The notes beneath the pieces are model-generated. The model worked only from the letters and a program-made list of their open reading frames with translations, was not told the origin of the DNA and did not search any database. This document shows positions 23,058 through 32,599 of a stretch of DNA of 64,000 nucleotides, in pieces; the stretch's first letter is position 1, and each line of letters starts with the position of its first letter. The stretch spans positions 1-64,000 of the forward strand of contig NZ_JNYD01000010.1 in the NCBI RefSeq assembly GCF_000717175.1, read 5' to 3'. The stretch is from Pseudonocardia autotrophica. GTDB taxonomy: Bacteria > Actinomycetota > Actinomycetes > Mycobacteriales > Pseudonocardiaceae. Position numbers and translations under genes: made by a program.

Positions 23058-24488
23058 ATGAGTGGGTCCGTAGGTGAAGCGGTGAGCACGTCCGATGGGC
23101 GGCGTCTCGAGGCGCTCCTTCGCGACCACGCCGCCGGGCGGTCGGACGGCGCCCGGCGCATCCTCCTCAGGGGCGGGTCCGTGCTGTCGATGGACGAGGC
23201 GGTGGGCGACTTCGCCGTCGGCGACGTGCTCATCGACGGAGACCGGATCGCCGAGGTGGCGCCCTCCGTCCTGGCGCCGGATGCGGTCGTCGTCGACGCG
23301 CGCGACCACATCGTCATGCCCGGCTTCTGCGACCCGCACATCCACGCCTGGGAGGGCGCCCTCGGTCGGATCATCCCGGAGAACGTCCCGCAGGACACCG
23401 AGGACGCGATCGGTGGGGCCCCCCTCTCGGGGCGCAGCTACATGTACGCCGCCCACCGCGCCTTCGCCCCGGCGTGCCGGCCCGAGGACGTCTACGCCGG
23501 GACCCTGAACACCCTGCTCGCCGCCCTGAACGGTGGGATCACCACGGTCGTCGACAACATGCACAACGCTCGGTCGCCCGAGCACTCGGACGCGGGCGTC
23601 GAGGCCCTGCTCGCGTCGGGCGTACGGGGTGTGCACGCCGTGGGGCGCCCGCGGGCGGGCGCGTGGGCCGAGTCCTTCCCGTCGGACGTGAGGCGGTTGC
23701 GCGACCAGTACTTCGCCGGCGCGGGCGAACTCTGCTCGATGCGCCTGTATGCCCCCGGGTTCGATGATCTCACGGACCTGCTGCCGATCCGGAAAGAGCT
23801 CGACCTGTGGTTCTCCTTCGACAGCGGAATCGAGAAGCAGGACCTCCGGAAACTGTATTACGACGGTTCTTTCGACGGCCGGGAGGCGATCAACCACGGG
23901 AATTTCCTGTCGGCGGAGCAGCGGCAGGTCGTGATCGACAACGGGGCGCAGGTGAATGTCTGTCCGCGCATCGAGACACAGTTCCGGTTCGGCCGGGTGC
24001 CGTACAACGAATGGGTCGAGCAGGGCCTGCGGCCGGGCCTGAGCAACGACAACCCGATGACCTTCGCCATCGACATGTTCGCCGAGATGCGCGCGCTCCA
24101 CCTGGTGCACCGGGTCGACGCGCACCGCGACGGCAGCGCCTCGCCCACCCTGCGGGAGATCCTCGAGTCCGCGACCCGCAAGGGCGCGGACAACTGCGGC
24201 GTCGGTGATGTCACCGGCTCGCTGACGCCGGGGAAGAAGGCGGACGTCATCCTCGTCGACACCACGGCGCCGCACCTGTTCCCGCGGAACAACGTCCTGG
24301 CCACCGTCGTGCAGGGCGCCGGCGTGGAGTCCGTCGACACGGTGCTGGTGAACGGACGCGTCGTCAAGTGGCAGGGGCGGCTGCTCGGTGTCGACCTGGC
24401 AGAGGTCCGACGCCGCGTGCAGGCGTCCCACGACCACCTGTTGAGCGCCGTGAACTGGCCCCACGCCGCCGTCGACTTCGACGACTAG
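23058..24488 (+). CDS. Amidohydrolase, cytosine-deaminase/TrzN-like
   Basis: The 476-residue enzyme has the amidohydrolase metal site MPGFCDPHIHAWEG (HxH), GITTVVDNMHN, INHGNFLS (strand 6 His) and GLSNDNPMTFA (strand 8 Asp), and ends with GKKADVILVDT. It differs in sequence from the amidohydrolase at 327-1742. GGGGA lies eight bases before ATG 23058. It heads a plus-strand cluster with an MFS permease, FAH hydrolase, cupin, a second amidohydrolase and a CoA ligase, so it probably starts the breakdown of the imported compound by hydrolysis. Confidence 0.82.
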   Translation: MSGSVGEAVSTSDGRRLEALLRDHAAGRSDGARRILLRGGSVLSMDEAVGDFAVGDVLIDGDRIAEVAPSVLAPDAVVVDARDHIVMPGFCDPHIHAWEGALGRIIPENVPQDTEDAIGGAPLSGRSYMYAAHRAFAPACRPEDVYAGTLNTLLAALNGGITTVVDNMHNARSPEHSDAGVEALLASGVRGVHAVGRPRAGAWAESFPSDVRRLRDQYFAGAGELCSMRLYAPGFDDLTDLLPIRKELDLWFSFDSGIEKQDLRKLYYDGSFDGREAINHGNFLSAEQRQVVIDNGAQVNVCPRIETQFRFGRVPYNEWVEQGLRPGLSNDNPMTFAIDMFAEMRALHLVHRVDAHRDGSASPTLREILESATRKGADNCGVGDVTGSLTPGKKADVILVDTTAPHLFPRNNVLATVVQGAGVESVDTVLVNGRVVKWQGRLLGVDLAEVRRRVQASHDHLLSAVNWPHAAVDFDD

Positions 24489-24511
24489 CCAGCCCAGCCC
24501 GACCCCACTCA

Positions 24512-24539
24512 GCGGGCGCCGTCCTTCGATGGCGCCCGC
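24512..24539 (+). terminator. Hairpin between amidohydrolase and MFS genes
   Basis: GCGGGCGCC (24512-24520) pairs perfectly with GGCGCCCGC (24531-24539) around a 10-base loop. There is no T tract. It can be a partial terminator that sets the ratio of the first gene to the rest. Confidence 0.6.
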
Positions 24540-24560
24540 CTCACAGAGGATGCCCCTGCA

Positions 24561-25924
24561 ATGACGCAACCATCAGCGACCGAGGCCGCACGGCGGGCCA
24601 GGCGGAACATCCGACTGGGCTCGCTGGGCGCCGCCCTCGAGTACTACGACTTCGTCGTCTACCTCTACGTCGCGACCCTGATCGGCCAGGCGTTCTTCCC
24701 CGCGGACCTCTCGCCGACGATGAGGCTGGTGCAGACGCTCGCCATCTACTCGACCGGACTGCTGATCCGGCCGGTCGCCGGGATCCTCATTGCGCGGGTC
24801 GCCGACCGGGTGGGGCGAAAGCAGCTGTTCATGCTGACGGTCGTGGTCATGGCGGTGGCCACGCTGGGCATCGGCCTCCTGCCGACCTACGAGCAGGTGG
24901 GCTGGCCCGCGCCGGTCCTCCTGTTGTTGCTGCGGGTGGCGCAGGGCTGCGCGGTCGGTGGGGAGATCCCCGCGGCCGCGGTCTTCGTCACCGAGCACGC
25001 CCGGCCGGACGGCGTCGCGCGGGCGGGTGCCTTCCAGCAGATGACGGCGTACAGCGGGTTCCTGTTCGGCGCGGGTGCGGCGTTCGTGGCGGGTCTCGTC
25101 GCGACCCACCTGACGCCCGACACGCCGTCGCTCGCCTGGCGCCTGCCCTTCCTCGTGGGCGGCGTGCTCGGCGTCGTGGCGATCTACCTACGGCGCCGGA
25201 TCGACGAGACCCCCGCGTTCGTGAACGAGACGGTCGAGCAGGACAACCGCCCGGCGGCACCGGTGCGCGAGGTGCTGCTGCGGCACCGCCCCGCGGTGCT
25301 GTTCGCGGTCCTGGTGGCCGTCGCGTTGACCCTGGTCAACGTCACCTACTTCAACTTCTGGCCCACCTACCTGCAGACCTCCCTCGGCCTCTCCTCGACC
25401 TCGGCGCTGCTTGCGAGCCTGGTCGCGATCGCGGCGGCGATGGCGGCCATGCCGGCGTGGGGGTACCTCGCGGATCGGTACGGCTGGAGCCGGATGCTGC
25501 GCTGGGCCTCCCTGGCCACCGCGGTGACCGCCGTCCTGCTGCTGCTGGTGCTGCCCACGCTGCCCCCGGACTCCGCGCTCGCGATCTGGATCCCGCTGCC
25601 GGCGGCGATGGCGGCGGCCGGGATCCCGGCCGCCGCCCCGGGAATGATCTCGTCGATCTTCCCGACCGAGGTCCGGCAGACGGGCTTCTCGCTGCCGTAC
25701 AACGTCGTCATCGCGGTGCTGGGCGGCTTCCTCAACCTGATCCTGGTGTGGTTGGTCGCCACCGTGGGCCTCGGCGCGCCGATGTACACCGTGCTCGTCG
25801 CGTGCGTCCTCGTCCTGGTCGCCTCGGTGGCCGTCCTACGGATCCGGACCTATCTGGGTCGCGGCGCGCAGCCCGCCGCGCGGTCACGGCCGAGGCCACG
25901 CGCAGCGAGGGACAGCCGTCATGA
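24561..25924 (+). CDS. MFS transporter, MHS family, with probable frameshift near the 3' end
   Basis: The protein has twelve membrane segments and MHS motifs: LGAALEYYDFVVYLYVA in segment 1, ARVADRVGRKQLFM after segment 2 and RVAQGCAVGGEIPAAAVF in segment 4. After LRIRTYLGRGAQPAA the frame runs on as an Arg- and Gly-rich tail to 26354, inside the next gene. The neighbouring frame instead ends with AVTAEATRSEGQPS at a TGA that overlaps the next start as ATGA. A one-base indel near 25866-25890 therefore seems likely, giving about 453 residues, the family's usual length. It would import the substrate of the FAH/cupin pathway. Confidence 0.78.
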
Positions 25925-26853
25925 GGTGGGTGACCTACGAGGCGGAGGCAGGCGTCCGCACCGGCGTGCTCGACGGGGAGTCCGTCCGCGGGCTTGCCGC
26001 GGGGACGACTCTGGAGTCCCTTCTAACGGTCGACGCGCTGGTCGAAGCGGGTGCGGACGCCTGGCGCGCGCCCGCCGAGACCCGCGACCTGGCCGACGTC
26101 CGGTTGCTCGCCCCGCTCCGGCGGCCGCCGTCCGTCCGGGACGGGCTGTGCTTCCTGGATCACCTCCGCGGGTGCTACCGGGCGCTCGGCCGGGACACCG
26201 AGCTGCCCGCGGTGTGGTCGCAGAGGCCCGCCTTCTACTTCGCCAACGCCGATGCGGTCGTCGGCCCGTACGACGACGTGCCGGTCTCGCCGGGATCGTC
26301 GATGTTCGACCTCGAGCTGGAGGTTGGGGTGGTGATCGGGCGCGGCGGACGTGACCTGCATCCGGAGCGCGCCGAGGAGCACATCGCGGGTTTCACCCTG
26401 TACAACGACTGGACCGCGCGCGACCACCAGGTCGTGGACATGGCGCAGGGCATCGGGATGGCCAAGAGCAAGGACGGGGCCATCACGCTGGGCCCGGCAC
26501 TCGTCACCGCCGACGAGCTCGAGCCGCTTCGCCGCGACGGGCGGCTCGAGCTGACGGCGTCGGTCAACGGTGTCGAGCTGACCCGCGGATCCCTGGGCCA
26601 GATGGACTGGACGTTCGGCGAGCTCCTCGCCTACGTCTCGCGCGGTGCGGACCTCACACCGGGGGCGGTGATCGGGTCGGGGACCGTTCCCGGCGGTTGT
26701 CTGCTGGAGCACGTCGACACCCCGGACCTGGGGGACTTCGCGCGCTGGCTGCGCCCGGGCGACGTGGTGAGCCTGGCCGGGACGGGGCTGGGGGAGACCC
26801 GGCAGGCCGTGCTCCCGGCCACCGAGGTGGTCCCGCTCCGTGCGGCGGCTTGA
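25921..26853 (+). CDS. Fumarylacetoacetate hydrolase (FAH) family protein
   Basis: The 310-residue protein has the FAH fold and metal site: PAFYFANADAVVGP, FDLELEVGVVIG with the ExE ligands, YNDWTARDHQ with the Asp ligand, and AKSKDGAITLGPALV. The C terminus has GSGTVPGGCLLE and LRPGDVVSLAGTGLGE. Such enzymes cleave C-C bonds of acylpyruvates or decarboxylate/hydrate dienoates. Here GMAKSKD replaces the GFxxGKS-type loop, so the substrate is open. The start overlaps the MFS end as ATGA. Confidence 0.84.
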   Translation: MRWVTYEAEAGVRTGVLDGESVRGLAAGTTLESLLTVDALVEAGADAWRAPAETRDLADVRLLAPLRRPPSVRDGLCFLDHLRGCYRALGRDTELPAVWSQRPAFYFANADAVVGPYDDVPVSPGSSMFDLELEVGVVIGRGGRDLHPERAEEHIAGFTLYNDWTARDHQVVDMAQGIGMAKSKDGAITLGPALVTADELEPLRRDGRLELTASVNGVELTRGSLGQMDWTFGELLAYVSRGADLTPGAVIGSGTVPGGCLLEHVDTPDLGDFARWLRPGDVVSLAGTGLGETRQAVLPATEVVPLRAAA

Positions 26854-26863
26854 GGAGGGGGAC

Positions 26864-27397
26864 ATGAGCTTCCGGTTCCGGCGAGTGGTCACGGGACACG
26901 CCGCGGACGGCACGGCGGTCGTCCGGTCGGACGAGATCGTCACCTCGCAGCCGCGGCTGCGGGGGTACGAGGCGCGGGTCGTCTGGTGCACCGGGCAGAT
27001 CCCGGCCGACAACGACGAGGAGCACTTCGACGACGGCGCACCCGGGCCGAAGGGCTCGCGCGTGCTGTTCCGGATCGCGGAGTTCGACCCGGCCGAGGCC
27101 GAGCACACCAACATGCACCGCACCGAGACCCAGGACGTCGCCGTCGTGCTCTCCGGTCGGCTCGACATGGTCCTGGACAGCGGCGAGGTCGTGGACCAGC
27201 TCACCGCGGGCGATGTCCTCGTCCAGCGCGGCACCATGCACTCCTGGGTCGCCCGCGGCGACGAGCCGGTCCGGGTGCTGTTCGTGCTGGTCGACGCGCT
27301 GCCCGTGAGGATCGGCGACCTCGTCCTAGGCGACGACCTCACGGCGCTCGGCGGCCGGATCTCGCCCATGCCGCAGAGCTCGGACTCGCCCGCGTGA
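26864..27397 (+). CDS. Cupin-domain protein
   Basis: The 177-residue protein has one cupin barrel. NMHRTETQDVAVVLSGRLDMVLD gives the first motif with its His and Glu ligands (read in two parts), and LTAGDVLVQRGTMHSWVARG gives the second with the last His. It can bind a metal and act as an isomerase, dioxygenase or sensor; none can be singled out. GGAGGGGG precedes ATG 26864, so this start is preferred over the one at 26840. The next gene overlaps by four bases (GTGA). Confidence 0.75.
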   Translation: MSFRFRRVVTGHAADGTAVVRSDEIVTSQPRLRGYEARVVWCTGQIPADNDEEHFDDGAPGPKGSRVLFRIAEFDPAEAEHTNMHRTETQDVAVVLSGRLDMVLDSGEVVDQLTAGDVLVQRGTMHSWVARGDEPVRVLFVLVDALPVRIGDLVLGDDLTALGGRISPMPQSSDSPA

Positions 27398-28344
27398 GTG
27401 GCCCGCCCTACACGGCGGTGGACGTGCACGCCCACCACCTAGGACCCGGGCTCCCGGAGCTCCCCGAGGTGCCGCGGCTCGTCGTGAACGGCGGGGCCGC
27501 GCGGATCGTCGACGGCCGGGGCGGCGCCCGGCCCGCCCCGACCGCGCTGTGGGACGTGCCCACCCGGCTGGGCGAGATGGACCGGGTGGGCCTGTCCCAC
27601 CAGGTGATCTCGCCGGTACCGGAGGTCATGGAGCGGGCGTGGACGGCCGACCCCGCCTACGCGCGCGCGGTGAACGACCAGATCGCGCAGGCGTGCCGCG
27701 AGTCCGGCGGCCGCCTGCTCGGGCTCGGCTGTCTGCACCGCGCCGACCCGCGGGTCGAGCTCGAGCGCTGTCTGGCCCTCGGTCTGCGCGGGGTGGAGAC
27801 CGGCACCCGGCTGGCCGGCCACGAGCTCGATGCGGAGCGGACGGCCGGGCTCTGGGCGGCGTGCGCGGACGCGGGCGCCGCGGTCCTCGTCCATCCGGTG
27901 GGGCGCGGACACGGGGTACTGTGTCGCACCGGGGTGCCGCTCGAGATCGGGCTCGGTATGCCCACCGACGCAGCGGCGCCGGCGTTCGCCCTGGTCGCCG
28001 GGGGTGTCCTCGACCGCCATTCGGACATCCGGGTGGCCCTCACCCACGGCGGCGGCGCGTTCCCCTGGGTCGAACCGCGGCTGCGGTCGGCGGCGGGTGG
28101 CGACGAGCGCTGGGACGCTGCGGTCCGGCGGCTCTTCGTGGACACCCTGGTCCAGGACCCGGCACTGCTGCCGGTGCTCGCGCACCGATTCGGGGCGGAC
28201 CGGCTGCTGGTGGGCTCCGACAGCCCCTTCATGCCCGATTACCTCCTCGACGCGGTGCGCAGCGTCGACGCCCTGCCGGACGGGTCCCGCAGGGCCGCGC
28301 AGGTGGACAACGCCCTCGACTTCCTGGGCCTGCGTCCCCGGTGA
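27394..28344 (+). CDS. Amidohydrolase-2 (ACMSD-like) family hydrolase/decarboxylase
   Basis: The 316-residue TIM-barrel protein begins with VDVHAHHLGP (HxH metal motif). It carries AAVLVHPVGRGHG (strand His), DIRVALTHGGGAFPWV and LLVGSDSPFMPDYL with the terminal Asp. This is the pattern of amidohydrolase-2 enzymes such as aminocarboxymuconate-semialdehyde decarboxylase and gamma-resorcylate decarboxylase, so a non-oxidative decarboxylation is as likely as hydrolysis. GTG 27394 overlaps the cupin stop. Confidence 0.8.
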   Translation: MSGPPYTAVDVHAHHLGPGLPELPEVPRLVVNGGAARIVDGRGGARPAPTALWDVPTRLGEMDRVGLSHQVISPVPEVMERAWTADPAYARAVNDQIAQACRESGGRLLGLGCLHRADPRVELERCLALGLRGVETGTRLAGHELDAERTAGLWAACADAGAAVLVHPVGRGHGVLCRTGVPLEIGLGMPTDAAAPAFALVAGGVLDRHSDIRVALTHGGGAFPWVEPRLRSAAGGDERWDAAVRRLFVDTLVQDPALLPVLAHRFGADRLLVGSDSPFMPDYLLDAVRSVDALPDGSRRAAQVDNALDFLGLRPR

Positions 28345-28385
28345 GGGGACCGGCGCCCGTCATCACCGACCTCAGGAGGACCTCC

Positions 28386-29924
28386 GTGCCCGACATCGAC
28401 GACACCGTCGCGCGATGGCTGACCGAGTACGACTCGCCCGGCGCGAACGTCGCCACGCTGCTCTGCGACCGCCACGACCCGGACGGCATCGCGTTCCGGT
28501 TCGTGGACGAGGATCTGGCCGGGTCCACGATGACCTACGGCGAGCTGGCCGACGGGTCCCGGCGACTGGCCACCGCCCTCGCGGAGCGTGGAGTGGCGCG
28601 CGGGGAGCGGGTGGCCGTCCTCCTGTCGAAGCGCCCGGAGCTGGTCCTCACCCTCATGGCTCTGTGGCGGCTCGGTGCGGTGCACGTACCGCTCTTCACG
28701 GCCTTCGCCGACGGGGCGATCCGAGTACGAGTGGAGAGCGCCGGGGTGCGGCTGGTCGTGACCGAGCCCGAGCAGCGGCCGAAGCTCGCCGCGCTCGACG
28801 GCGTGGACGTGCTCGAGACCGGAGCCGGGTTCGACCGGCTCGTCGCCACGAGCGCGCCGGCGGCCACGTCGGAGACCGTCGGTGGCGACGGCGCCTTCCT
28901 AGAGCTGTACACGAGCGGGACGACCGGGAAGCCGAAGGGCGTCGTCGTCCCGGTCCGGGCGCTGGTGGCCTTCCACAGCTACCTGCACTACGGGCTCGAC
29001 GTGCGGCCCGAAGACGTGCTGTGGAACGCCGCCGACCCGGGCTGGGCCTACGGGCTCTACTATGGCGTCGTCGCGCCGCTGGTGGGCGGTCGCGCCAACA
29101 TCCTGGCCCGCGGCGCGTTCACCCCGGAGACGACGGCGACGGTAATGAGGCGCTTCGGCGTCACCTCCTTCGCCGGCGCCCCGACCATGTACCGGGCGAT
29201 GAGCAGGTCGGGGTCGACCGAGCCGATCCCGCTGCGGCGCGCTTCCTCGGCGGGCGAACCGCTCACCCCGGACGTGGTGGAGTGGGGGCGGGCGACCTTC
29301 GGTGTGCCGATCGGGGACCACTACGGCCAGACCGAGCTCGGCATGGCTATCGGCAACCACTGGCACGAGGACGTGGCGCGACCGATCCGGGCCGGCTCGA
29401 TGGGCCATCCGCTACCCGGGTACGTGGCTGGCACTTTGGACGGCCAGATCGCGATCGAGGCCGCCGCCAGCCCGGCGTTCTGGTTCCGCGGCTACGAGGG
29501 CGAGCCCGAGAAGACCGCCGAGCGCTTCGCCCGAGGCGGGCGGTGGTACCTCACCGGGGACACCGGCCGGGTGGACGACGAGGGCTACTTCACCTTCACC
29601 GCCCGCGACGACGACGTCATCCTGGCCTCGGGGTACCGGATCGGCCCGTTCGACGTCGAGAGCGTGCTCAGCGCCCACCCCGCCGTGACCGACGTCGCGG
29701 TGGTGGGCAGGCCGGACCCGGAGGGGGTCAGGGGAGAGGTCGTCGAGGCCTTCGTCGTGACGAGCGCGCCACCCGCTGGGCGGCAGGCGCTCGCCCGCGA
29801 GCTGCAGGACCTGGTCCGCGACACGTACTCACGCCACGCGTACCCGCGTGCCGTGCATTTCGTGGACACGCTGCCCAAGACCCCGAGCGGAAAGATCCAG
29901 CGGTTCCTCCTCCGCCAGGGGTGA
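28386..29924 (+). CDS. AMP-forming acyl-CoA ligase, acetyl/medium-chain type
   Basis: The 512-residue ANL ligase has YTSGTTGKPKGVVVP, WNAADPGWAYGLYYG, DHYGQTELGM, WYLTGDTGRVDDEGYFTF and the acyl-adenylate Lys in TPSGKIQRFLLRQ. The WxxxDPGWxxG segment places it near the acetyl-CoA synthetase and medium-chain (ACSM) ligases. AGGAGG lies seven bases before GTG 28386. It would activate the acid made by the upstream hydrolases. It converges with LysR. Confidence 0.84.
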   Translation: MPDIDDTVARWLTEYDSPGANVATLLCDRHDPDGIAFRFVDEDLAGSTMTYGELADGSRRLATALAERGVARGERVAVLLSKRPELVLTLMALWRLGAVHVPLFTAFADGAIRVRVESAGVRLVVTEPEQRPKLAALDGVDVLETGAGFDRLVATSAPAATSETVGGDGAFLELYTSGTTGKPKGVVVPVRALVAFHSYLHYGLDVRPEDVLWNAADPGWAYGLYYGVVAPLVGGRANILARGAFTPETTATVMRRFGVTSFAGAPTMYRAMSRSGSTEPIPLRRASSAGEPLTPDVVEWGRATFGVPIGDHYGQTELGMAIGNHWHEDVARPIRAGSMGHPLPGYVAGTLDGQIAIEAAASPAFWFRGYEGEPEKTAERFARGGRWYLTGDTGRVDDEGYFTFTARDDDVILASGYRIGPFDVESVLSAHPAVTDVAVVGRPDPEGVRGEVVEAFVVTSAPPAGRQALARELQDLVRDTYSRHAYPRAVHFVDTLPKTPSGKIQRFLLRQG

Positions 29925-29974
29925 GCGGCCACCCGACATCCTCGGCGGAAACGGTGGACCGATGCGCGTCGGGC

Positions 29975-30871
29975 TCACCGTCCGGTGAGCTCCGCCATTC
30001 GAGCCCGGGCTATCGCGGTGACGGCCTCGGCCGCGGCGGACGGGCCCCGCCCGGCCCGGGTGACGGCGGCGACGTGGCGGCGCAGCGGCGGCTCGAAGCT
30101 CAACGCCTTGAGCTCGCCGCTCGCAACGGCGTCCTGGACGTACGACGCCGGGAGCGCCGAGACGTACTCGCCACGCAGGACGAGTCGCTCGACCAGGTGG
30201 ATGGAGTCGATCTCGATCCCGAGGTCGTCCGGTGCCGCCGCGAGATCCATGCGACGCCACAGGTCGCGGTAACCCGGTGTCAGGGCCAGGGGAAGCCCGC
30301 GTAGGGCGGCGGGCTCCACCGGTCCCTTGTGGAGGGGTCGCAGCAGCTCGGGGGTGCCCACCAGCACGACCTCGTCGGCCCCCAGGTCGGTGTAGCGCAG
30401 GCGCGGGTTCTCGTCGTGCGGCGGCCAGCGGGAGAACAGGCCGACGTCGAGGCGCCCGGCCTCGAGCCGTTCCATCAGGAACATCGGCGGCGCCTCGACG
30501 ATGTGCAGGCCCATCTTCGGGTGCGCCGCCCCGAGCGCGGTGCGGAGCTGGTCGGAGAGGACCGGCGCCAAGGACGGCGCGAGGCCGACGGTCACCGTGC
30601 CGACGAGCTCGGTGGCGGCGGCCCGGACCGCTTGGGGGACCCCGGCGACCAGGTCCAGCAGGATCTCGCTCAGCTCGTCCAACCGTGCGCCCGCCGCCGT
30701 CGGGCGCACGCCTTCCGCATCACGGATGAGCAGCTGCACACCGAGCTCGTGCTCCAGCGCCTGGATCTGCTTGCTCAGCGCGGGCTGGCTCACGTGCAGT
30801 ACTCGAGCAGCTCGACTGAAGCTGCCCTCGCGGGCGATGGCCGCGAAGTACTCGAACTGCCTGATCTCCAC
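29975..30871 (-). CDS. LysR-family transcriptional regulator
   Basis: The 298-residue protein starts at GTG 30871 with the HTH EIRQFEYFAAIAREGSFSRA and LHVSQPALSKQIQALE. The ligand domain follows (TVTVGLAPSLAPVL, GRLDVGLF, LVGTPELL). It resembles CatR/CbnR-type activators that sense pathway intermediates. It converges on the 28386-29924 ligase, with a GCTCACC/GGTGAGC hairpin (29973-29990) over its stop. No clear T-N11-A site was assigned, so which cluster it controls is inferred from position. Confidence 0.84.
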   Translation of the reverse strand: MEIRQFEYFAAIAREGSFSRAARVLHVSQPALSKQIQALEHELGVQLLIRDAEGVRPTAAGARLDELSEILLDLVAGVPQAVRAAATELVGTVTVGLAPSLAPVLSDQLRTALGAAHPKMGLHIVEAPPMFLMERLEAGRLDVGLFSRWPPHDENPRLRYTDLGADEVVLVGTPELLRPLHKGPVEPAALRGLPLALTPGYRDLWRRMDLAAAPDDLGIEIDSIHLVERLVLRGEYVSALPASYVQDAVASGELKALSFEPPLRRHVAAVTRAGRGPSAAAEAVTAIARARMAELTGR

Positions 30872-31023
30872 CTCGTCACCCGCTCTCCGCTCGCACCTGG
30901 GCCTCCTCGGCCCGGTCGCGGAGCGGCGCACCGTGCAGTTGTGGTCCCGGCCCTGGGACAACTTACGACGCCTGGCCGGTACCGACCACGGCGCCGGGGT
31001 GGTGGACGAGCAGAGCCGGTGGC

Positions 31024-31917
31024 TCAGTCGGTGTAGGCGCCGTCGGCGATGTCCTGGAGCAGGGTGGGGCCGGACGGTTCCCACCCGTAGTGCTCCCGGG
31101 TGGCCGCGGTCGAGGCGGCGACGCCGAGGGCGTAGAAGGTCGCGAGTGCCCCGAACTTCTCCTGCGCGGCTTCGGGGGCCAACGAGGCGACGGGGAGGTC
31201 CAACTTGCGACCGACGGCCTCGGCGATGTCGCGGAAGGCGACGTGCTCGGCAGCACCGTGCAGCACGGCGCCCGCTCGGGGCCGCTCGATGGAGAGCCGG
31301 TAGAGCGTCGCCGCGTCCGCTCGGCTGATCGCGGGCCACCGGTTCGACCCGTCCCCGATGTAGAAGGCCGTACCGAGCTGCCGGGCGATGGCGACGTAGC
31401 TGGTGATGAAGCCCCAGTCCCCGACACCGTGCACGGTGGGGGCGAGTCGGACGACCGAGGTGTAGACGCCCCGCTCCCGCGCCCACTCCTTGGCGAGGAG
31501 CTCGGCACGGAACCGCGGTGGCAACCCCTCGTGTGCCTCGTGCAGGTCCTCCTCGGTGGCTTCACGACCGACCGGCAGGCCGAGCAAACCGGAGGCGATC
31601 ACCACCGGCCGGTCCGACCCGGCGAGCTCCTCGGCGAAGGCGGTGAGGGCATCCCGGTCGGCGCGCCCAGCCTGCTCCATCTGTGAGAAGTCGTGGTTGT
31701 AGGCGAGGTGCAGCACCGCGTCGGTCTTGCGGGCGCCCTCGCGCAGCAGGTCGAGGTCGCGCATGTCGCCACGCAGCACTTCCGCTCGGTGGGTCTCGAG
31801 CGTGGCCGCTGCGCTGTCGGACCGCGCCAGGCCCAGGACCTGGTGGCCGGCATTGATCAATTCCGGGACGACGGCCGAGCCGATCCAGCCTGAGGCGCCG
31901 GTGACGAATACGCGCAC
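31024..31917 (-). CDS. NAD(P)-dependent epimerase/dehydratase-like (extended SDR) protein
   Basis: The 297-residue protein has the Rossmann motif VTGASGWIGSAVV at its start and then LHLAYNHDFSQME. The usual YxxxK active site is not obvious; RAELLAKEWARERG provides a Lys with Glu or Leu in place of Tyr. Such atypical SDRs are common reductases of unknown substrate. GTG 31917 has AAGGAG eight bases away. It is followed downstream by LysR on the same strand after about 150 bases of unassigned sequence. Confidence 0.75.
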   Translation of the reverse strand: MRVFVTGASGWIGSAVVPELINAGHQVLGLARSDSAAATLETHRAEVLRGDMRDLDLLREGARKTDAVLHLAYNHDFSQMEQAGRADRDALTAFAEELAGSDRPVVIASGLLGLPVGREATEEDLHEAHEGLPPRFRAELLAKEWARERGVYTSVVRLAPTVHGVGDWGFITSYVAIARQLGTAFYIGDGSNRWPAISRADAATLYRLSIERPRAGAVLHGAAEHVAFRDIAEAVGRKLDLPVASLAPEAAQEKFGALATFYALGVAASTAATREHYGWEPSGPTLLQDIADGAYTD

Positions 31918-32234
31918 GGTTGCACTCCTTCATCGAAGAATGGGTGAGCCTCGATCACGACGTGAGGGCATCGGCGAAGATACGTCAGGGATCCGGTGTG
32001 CAGTGGCCTCGCGGCCATTCCGACCTGTCATGGGCGCTATCGCCAGGCGATATTGGCTGTGGCTCCGATCACGGCGTTACCGTCCGACGGTCGGAGAGAC
32101 TCTCACTTCCGAGACGAGGTCGATCCATCCGCCGCGCCCGGAGACGAAGCGCCGCGATCGGCACACCGCGTCGGCGATCCACGCGGCGACTGCGCCCCGG
32201 CGGACCGGCATACCACCAATGAGGAAGGACACCG
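31918..32234. other. Non-coding gap between divergent SDR genes
   Basis: No gene or motif recognised beyond the ribosome binding sites of the two flanking genes. Confidence 0.4.
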
Positions 32235-32530
32235 ATGTCCGTACTGCGGGGACTCGAAGGCAGGAACGCGCTCGTCACGGGCGGGGCGAAAGGGCAGGGC
32301 CTCAGCCACGTGCTCGCGCTGGCCGAGGGCCGGCTGCAGCATCGCCGTACTCGATGTGACCGAACCGGTCGAGGAGGCCTACGCATTTGCCACCCCGGAG
32401 ATGATGGAGGCGACCGTCGCCGGGGTCGAGGAGCGCGGCGTCCGGTGCATCGGTCTGCCGTGTGACGTGCGGGACGAGGCCCAGATCGAGGCGGCGGTCG
32501 GTAAGGCGCTCGACTTCTTCGACGGCCGGA
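32235..32530 (+). pseudogene. Truncated and frameshifted mycofactocin-type SDR
   Basis: ATG 32235 (AGGAAGGA upstream) opens an SDR: EGRNALVTGGAKGQGLSHVLALAE, then a frame change near 32330, then CSIAVLDVTEPVEEAYAFAT and GLPCDVRDEAQIEAAVGKAL. The inserted segment between beta2 and beta3 is typical of SDRs that use mycofactocin. The gene stops resembling the family just before the NAG motif, at about 32530, so the catalytic half is missing. It is debris of a rearrangement next to module C. Confidence 0.7.
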
Positions 32531-32599
32531 TTGACTGCGGTGGAGGCGCTCGAGCATGCGATGTAGGGCGATCATCTGCACCCTCGGCGTCACGATCGT

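Noticed and set aside
24561-26354. MFS gene extending to 26354
   Set aside because: It would overlap the FAH gene by over 430 bases, with an Arg/Gly-rich tail typical of out-of-frame reading.
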